Shown piece by piece: positions 62,245 to 64,000 of a DNA stretch of 64,000 nucleotides; positions within the stretch are counted from its first letter, which is position 1, and every line of letters begins with the position of its first letter. Below the pieces are notes generated by a model, which was not told where the DNA came from, made no database searches, and saw only the letters and a program-made list of their open reading frames with translations. The position numbers were made by a program, and so were the translations under genes. The DNA lies in contig NZ_FWXV01000011.1 in the NCBI RefSeq assembly GCF_900176515.1, positions 310,001-374,000 of the forward strand, read 5' to 3'. Source of the DNA: Kibdelosporangium aridum (lineage in GTDB: Bacteria; Actinomycetota; Actinomycetes; Mycobacteriales; Pseudonocardiaceae).

Positions 62245-63462
62245 ATGAGCACACCACAGATGGCGCTGAGCGCTGCCAGGACGAACCTGGCACTGGCCAC
62301 GCTGTTCTCGGGAATGTTCGTTCTGGGCAGTGCCGAACTGCTCGTCGTCGGCGTGCTGGACCTGATCGCCGCCAACCTGCACGTCTCCATTCCCGCGGCA
62401 GGCACGCTGGTGACCGTCTACGCGCTGGGCCTGGCCATCGGCGGCCCGATCCTGACGGCGCTGACCATCAGGCTGAACAAGCGCACCGTCCTCGTCGGCA
62501 CGCTTGTCCTGTTCATCATGGGCAATCTGGTCGCGGTGCTGACCACGAGCTACGGCGTGTTCCTCGCGGCACGGGTTTTCACCGGCGCGCTGCAGGGCCT
62601 GTTCATCGCCGCCGCGTTCGCAGCGGGCATCGCAGTCGTCCCGCCGGAGCGCATCGGCAGGGCGATCGCGCTGATCGTCTCCGGTGTCGCGGTGTCGGCC
62701 GCACTGGGCGTGCCGCTGGGCACGTTGGTCGGCCAAGCACTTGGCTGGCGTGGCTCGTTCACCGCCATCGTCGTACTCGCCGTGATCACGCTGATCGCCA
62801 CGCTGGCACTGGTTCCATCGACGCCAAGCATCGGCGAAAGCGCGGGCAACCAAGCGAAATACGCCTTCGCCCCGCGCGTGATCGCTGTTCTGGTGCTGAA
62901 CTTCCTCGTGTTCGCGGCACTGTACGCGGCATTCACCTACATCGTGCCGTTCTTGCAGAGCGTCACCGGTGTCTCCGGCGCGCTGCTGAGCGTGTTCCTG
63001 CTGGCCTACGGCGTGGCCACGGCGGCGGGGTCGTTCGGTGGCGGCAAGTTCGCCGACCAGAACGCCGCACGCACCCTGGTCGTCGCGAGCGTCGGCGTCG
63101 CGGTCTGCCTGCTGGCGCTCTACTTCGTCGGGACCGTCCCGTTCCTGGTGGCGCTGGTGATGTTGGCGTGGGGGTTGTTCGCCTTCGGCATGGTGCCGTC
63201 GCTGCAGTACCGCGTGATCAGCTTGGCTGGCCCTGGCGGCGCACTGGCGCAGTCGCTACCCGCTTCCGCGGCCAACGTCGGCATCGCCGTGGGATCGTTC
63301 GCCGGTGGCGTGGCCGTCGGCAGTTTCACCGCCGCCGCCGCGGTGATCACCGGCCTGGTCATCGCAGTGCTCACGATCCCGGTCGCCTGGGCCACCAGCT
63401 TCCTCAAGCCGCCGGTTGTCGACGAGACAACGCAACCGGCGCAGGCAGGCACCGGAGGGTGA
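62245..63462 (+). CDS. MFS transporter, DHA1-type (arabinose-efflux-like)
   Basis: 405-aa exporter with 12 hydrophobic helices. The opening LATLFSGMFVLGSAELLVVGVLDLIAANLHVSIPAAGTLVTVYAL and AARVFTGALQGLFIAAAFAAGIAVVPPERIGRAIALI match the AraJ-like DHA1 group. The ATG at 62245 is preceded by AAGGAAG. It follows the sigma-factor gene by 44 bp, suggesting a small stress or drug-response operon. Substrate unknown. Confidence 0.9.
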   Translation: MSTPQMALSAARTNLALATLFSGMFVLGSAELLVVGVLDLIAANLHVSIPAAGTLVTVYALGLAIGGPILTALTIRLNKRTVLVGTLVLFIMGNLVAVLTTSYGVFLAARVFTGALQGLFIAAAFAAGIAVVPPERIGRAIALIVSGVAVSAALGVPLGTLVGQALGWRGSFTAIVVLAVITLIATLALVPSTPSIGESAGNQAKYAFAPRVIAVLVLNFLVFAALYAAFTYIVPFLQSVTGVSGALLSVFLLAYGVATAAGSFGGGKFADQNAARTLVVASVGVAVCLLALYFVGTVPFLVALVMLAWGLFAFGMVPSLQYRVISLAGPGGALAQSLPASAANVGIAVGSFAGGVAVGSFTAAAAVITGLVIAVLTIPVAWATSFLKPPVVDETTQPAQAGTGG

Positions 63463-63502
63463 CGTGACCGCGTGGCGCTGTTCATCGATCGGACGTGCAG
63501 CG

Positions 63503-64000
63503 TCACAAACGAGCCATGACGGCGGCCGCGACTTCGGTGAGCTTCTGCTGCGGCAGGACTTTCGGCCCGGTCAACGCGATCAGCCGAACGTTGTCGCCGG
63601 AGTGCTTGGCACCGGCGAGCAGCACACCAGTGCCGTCGGAAGTCTCGTAGAACACCGCCGTCTCACCGACTCCGCTCACCGGAGTGGGTTTGGACTTCGC
63701 AGCCTGGCTCATCGAGTCGATCGCGGAAGCCGCACTGCGGCCATTGGTCGCCGGGAACTCCCTGGCGATGAGTTCGAGTGCGGTGTTGCCACCCCGGGTG
63801 TAGGCGCACCGGTAGATCTTGTTGCCGTCGTCGTCCTCGGGCTTGCGCTCAGTGGGAGTGAGTTTGGCGTCCTTGCCGTTGTTGAGCAGTCGAGTGAGGT
63901 CGTCGTTGGACAGCAACGGACACGCTGCCGTGATCGGTGCCGATTGCTGTCCTGTATTGGAGGTCGTGAGGGATGTGGAGCTGCTGTTGGCCGCGGGCGG
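63503..64000 (-). CDS. DUF3558-like lipoprotein (5' end outside window)
   Basis: The frame is open to the right edge of the window, so the start and signal sequence lie beyond it. The visible part opens with a Ser/Thr-rich linker (NSSSTSLTTSNTGQQSAP), then ITAACPLLSNDDLTRLLNNG, typical of the cysteine-containing opening of DUF3558 proteins, and KIYRCAYTRGG with a second cysteine. The end is KLTEVAAAVMARL. Such proteins are cell-wall-associated lipoproteins of actinomycetes with unknown function. Confidence 0.75.
   Translation of the reverse strand, partial: PPAANSSSTSLTTSNTGQQSAPITAACPLLSNDDLTRLLNNGKDAKLTPTERKPEDDDGNKIYRCAYTRGGNTALELIAREFPATNGRSAASAIDSMSQAAKSKPTPVSGVGETAVFYETSDGTGVLLAGAKHSGDNVRLIALTGPKVLPQQKLTEVAAAVMARL

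Noticed and set aside
1-64000. tRNA or rRNA genes, CRISPR arrays, phage or integrative-element ends
   Set aside because: No cloverleaf-like sequence, no regularly spaced direct repeats, and no integrase or transposase gene was seen by reading both strands; a dedicated search was not possible.

Overview
The window is high-GC DNA with GTG starts, Tat-exported enzymes, GntR/LacI/PaaX regulators and many secreted polysaccharide-degrading enzymes. This fits a soil actinomycete, most likely of the Pseudonocardiaceae (a Kibdelosporangium-like genome is my guess from protein style; no 16S or marker gene is present). I saw no rRNA, tRNA, CRISPR array or intact insertion sequence. Both window ends cut genes.

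Layout. 0-7.8 kb: an MFS exporter (cut at its 5' end), lgt, a rearranged stretch holding a broken metalloprotease and an N-terminally truncated glycosidase-like protein, then a luciferase-like monooxygenase/hydrolase pair with a divergent AraC-type regulator. 7.8-26 kb: a polysaccharide-degradation island with GH84+GH43, a ricin-type lectin, a GH95 fucosidase, GH43+GH127, a copper LPMO with a lipoprotein, and a CE1/PHB-depolymerase-type esterase; several carry ricin-type beta-trefoil (RICIN) modules. 26-33 kb: a PaaX-like regulator and an L-fucose-type operon (L-fuconate dehydratase, ribose-type ABC importer) divergent from a FadR/GntR regulator. 33-40.4 kb: a LacI-led arabinoside operon (LacI, lipoprotein, two permeases, GH51) and a Tat-exported esterase. 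40.5-47.2 kb: an AtuA-type (DUF1446) operon with a frameshifted DUF4387 gene, a 2-hydroxyacid dehydrogenase, an MFS carrier and a divergent GntR regulator. 47.2-55 kb: small secreted and F420-type proteins and an aromatic-ester set (tannase-like esterase, MHS-type transporter, PucR-like regulator, acyl-CoA ligase). 55-64 kb: a membrane-anchored sugar-binding-protein-like sensor, a P450, a large polymorphic-toxin-like protein translationally coupled to a pentapeptide-repeat protein, a methyltransferase, a SigJ-like ECF sigma factor with an MFS exporter, and a DUF3558-like lipoprotein cut by the right edge.

How the parts connect. Operator-like sequences tie distant genes together. An 18-bp A/T-rich motif occurs both in front of the fuconate dehydratase/FadR pair and upstream of the GH95 fucosidase, suggesting one fucose regulon. 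A palindrome TGTTAGCGCTAACA (13 of 14 bases in the second copy) precedes both the GH84-GH43 and GH43-GH127 operons. A perfect CebR-type box precedes the LPMO. The most novel candidate is the pair at 57.9-60.2 kb: a protein with an extracellular-contractile-injection-type leader motif and a CdiA-like nuclease tail, overlapping a pentapeptide-repeat protein that may be its immunity factor.
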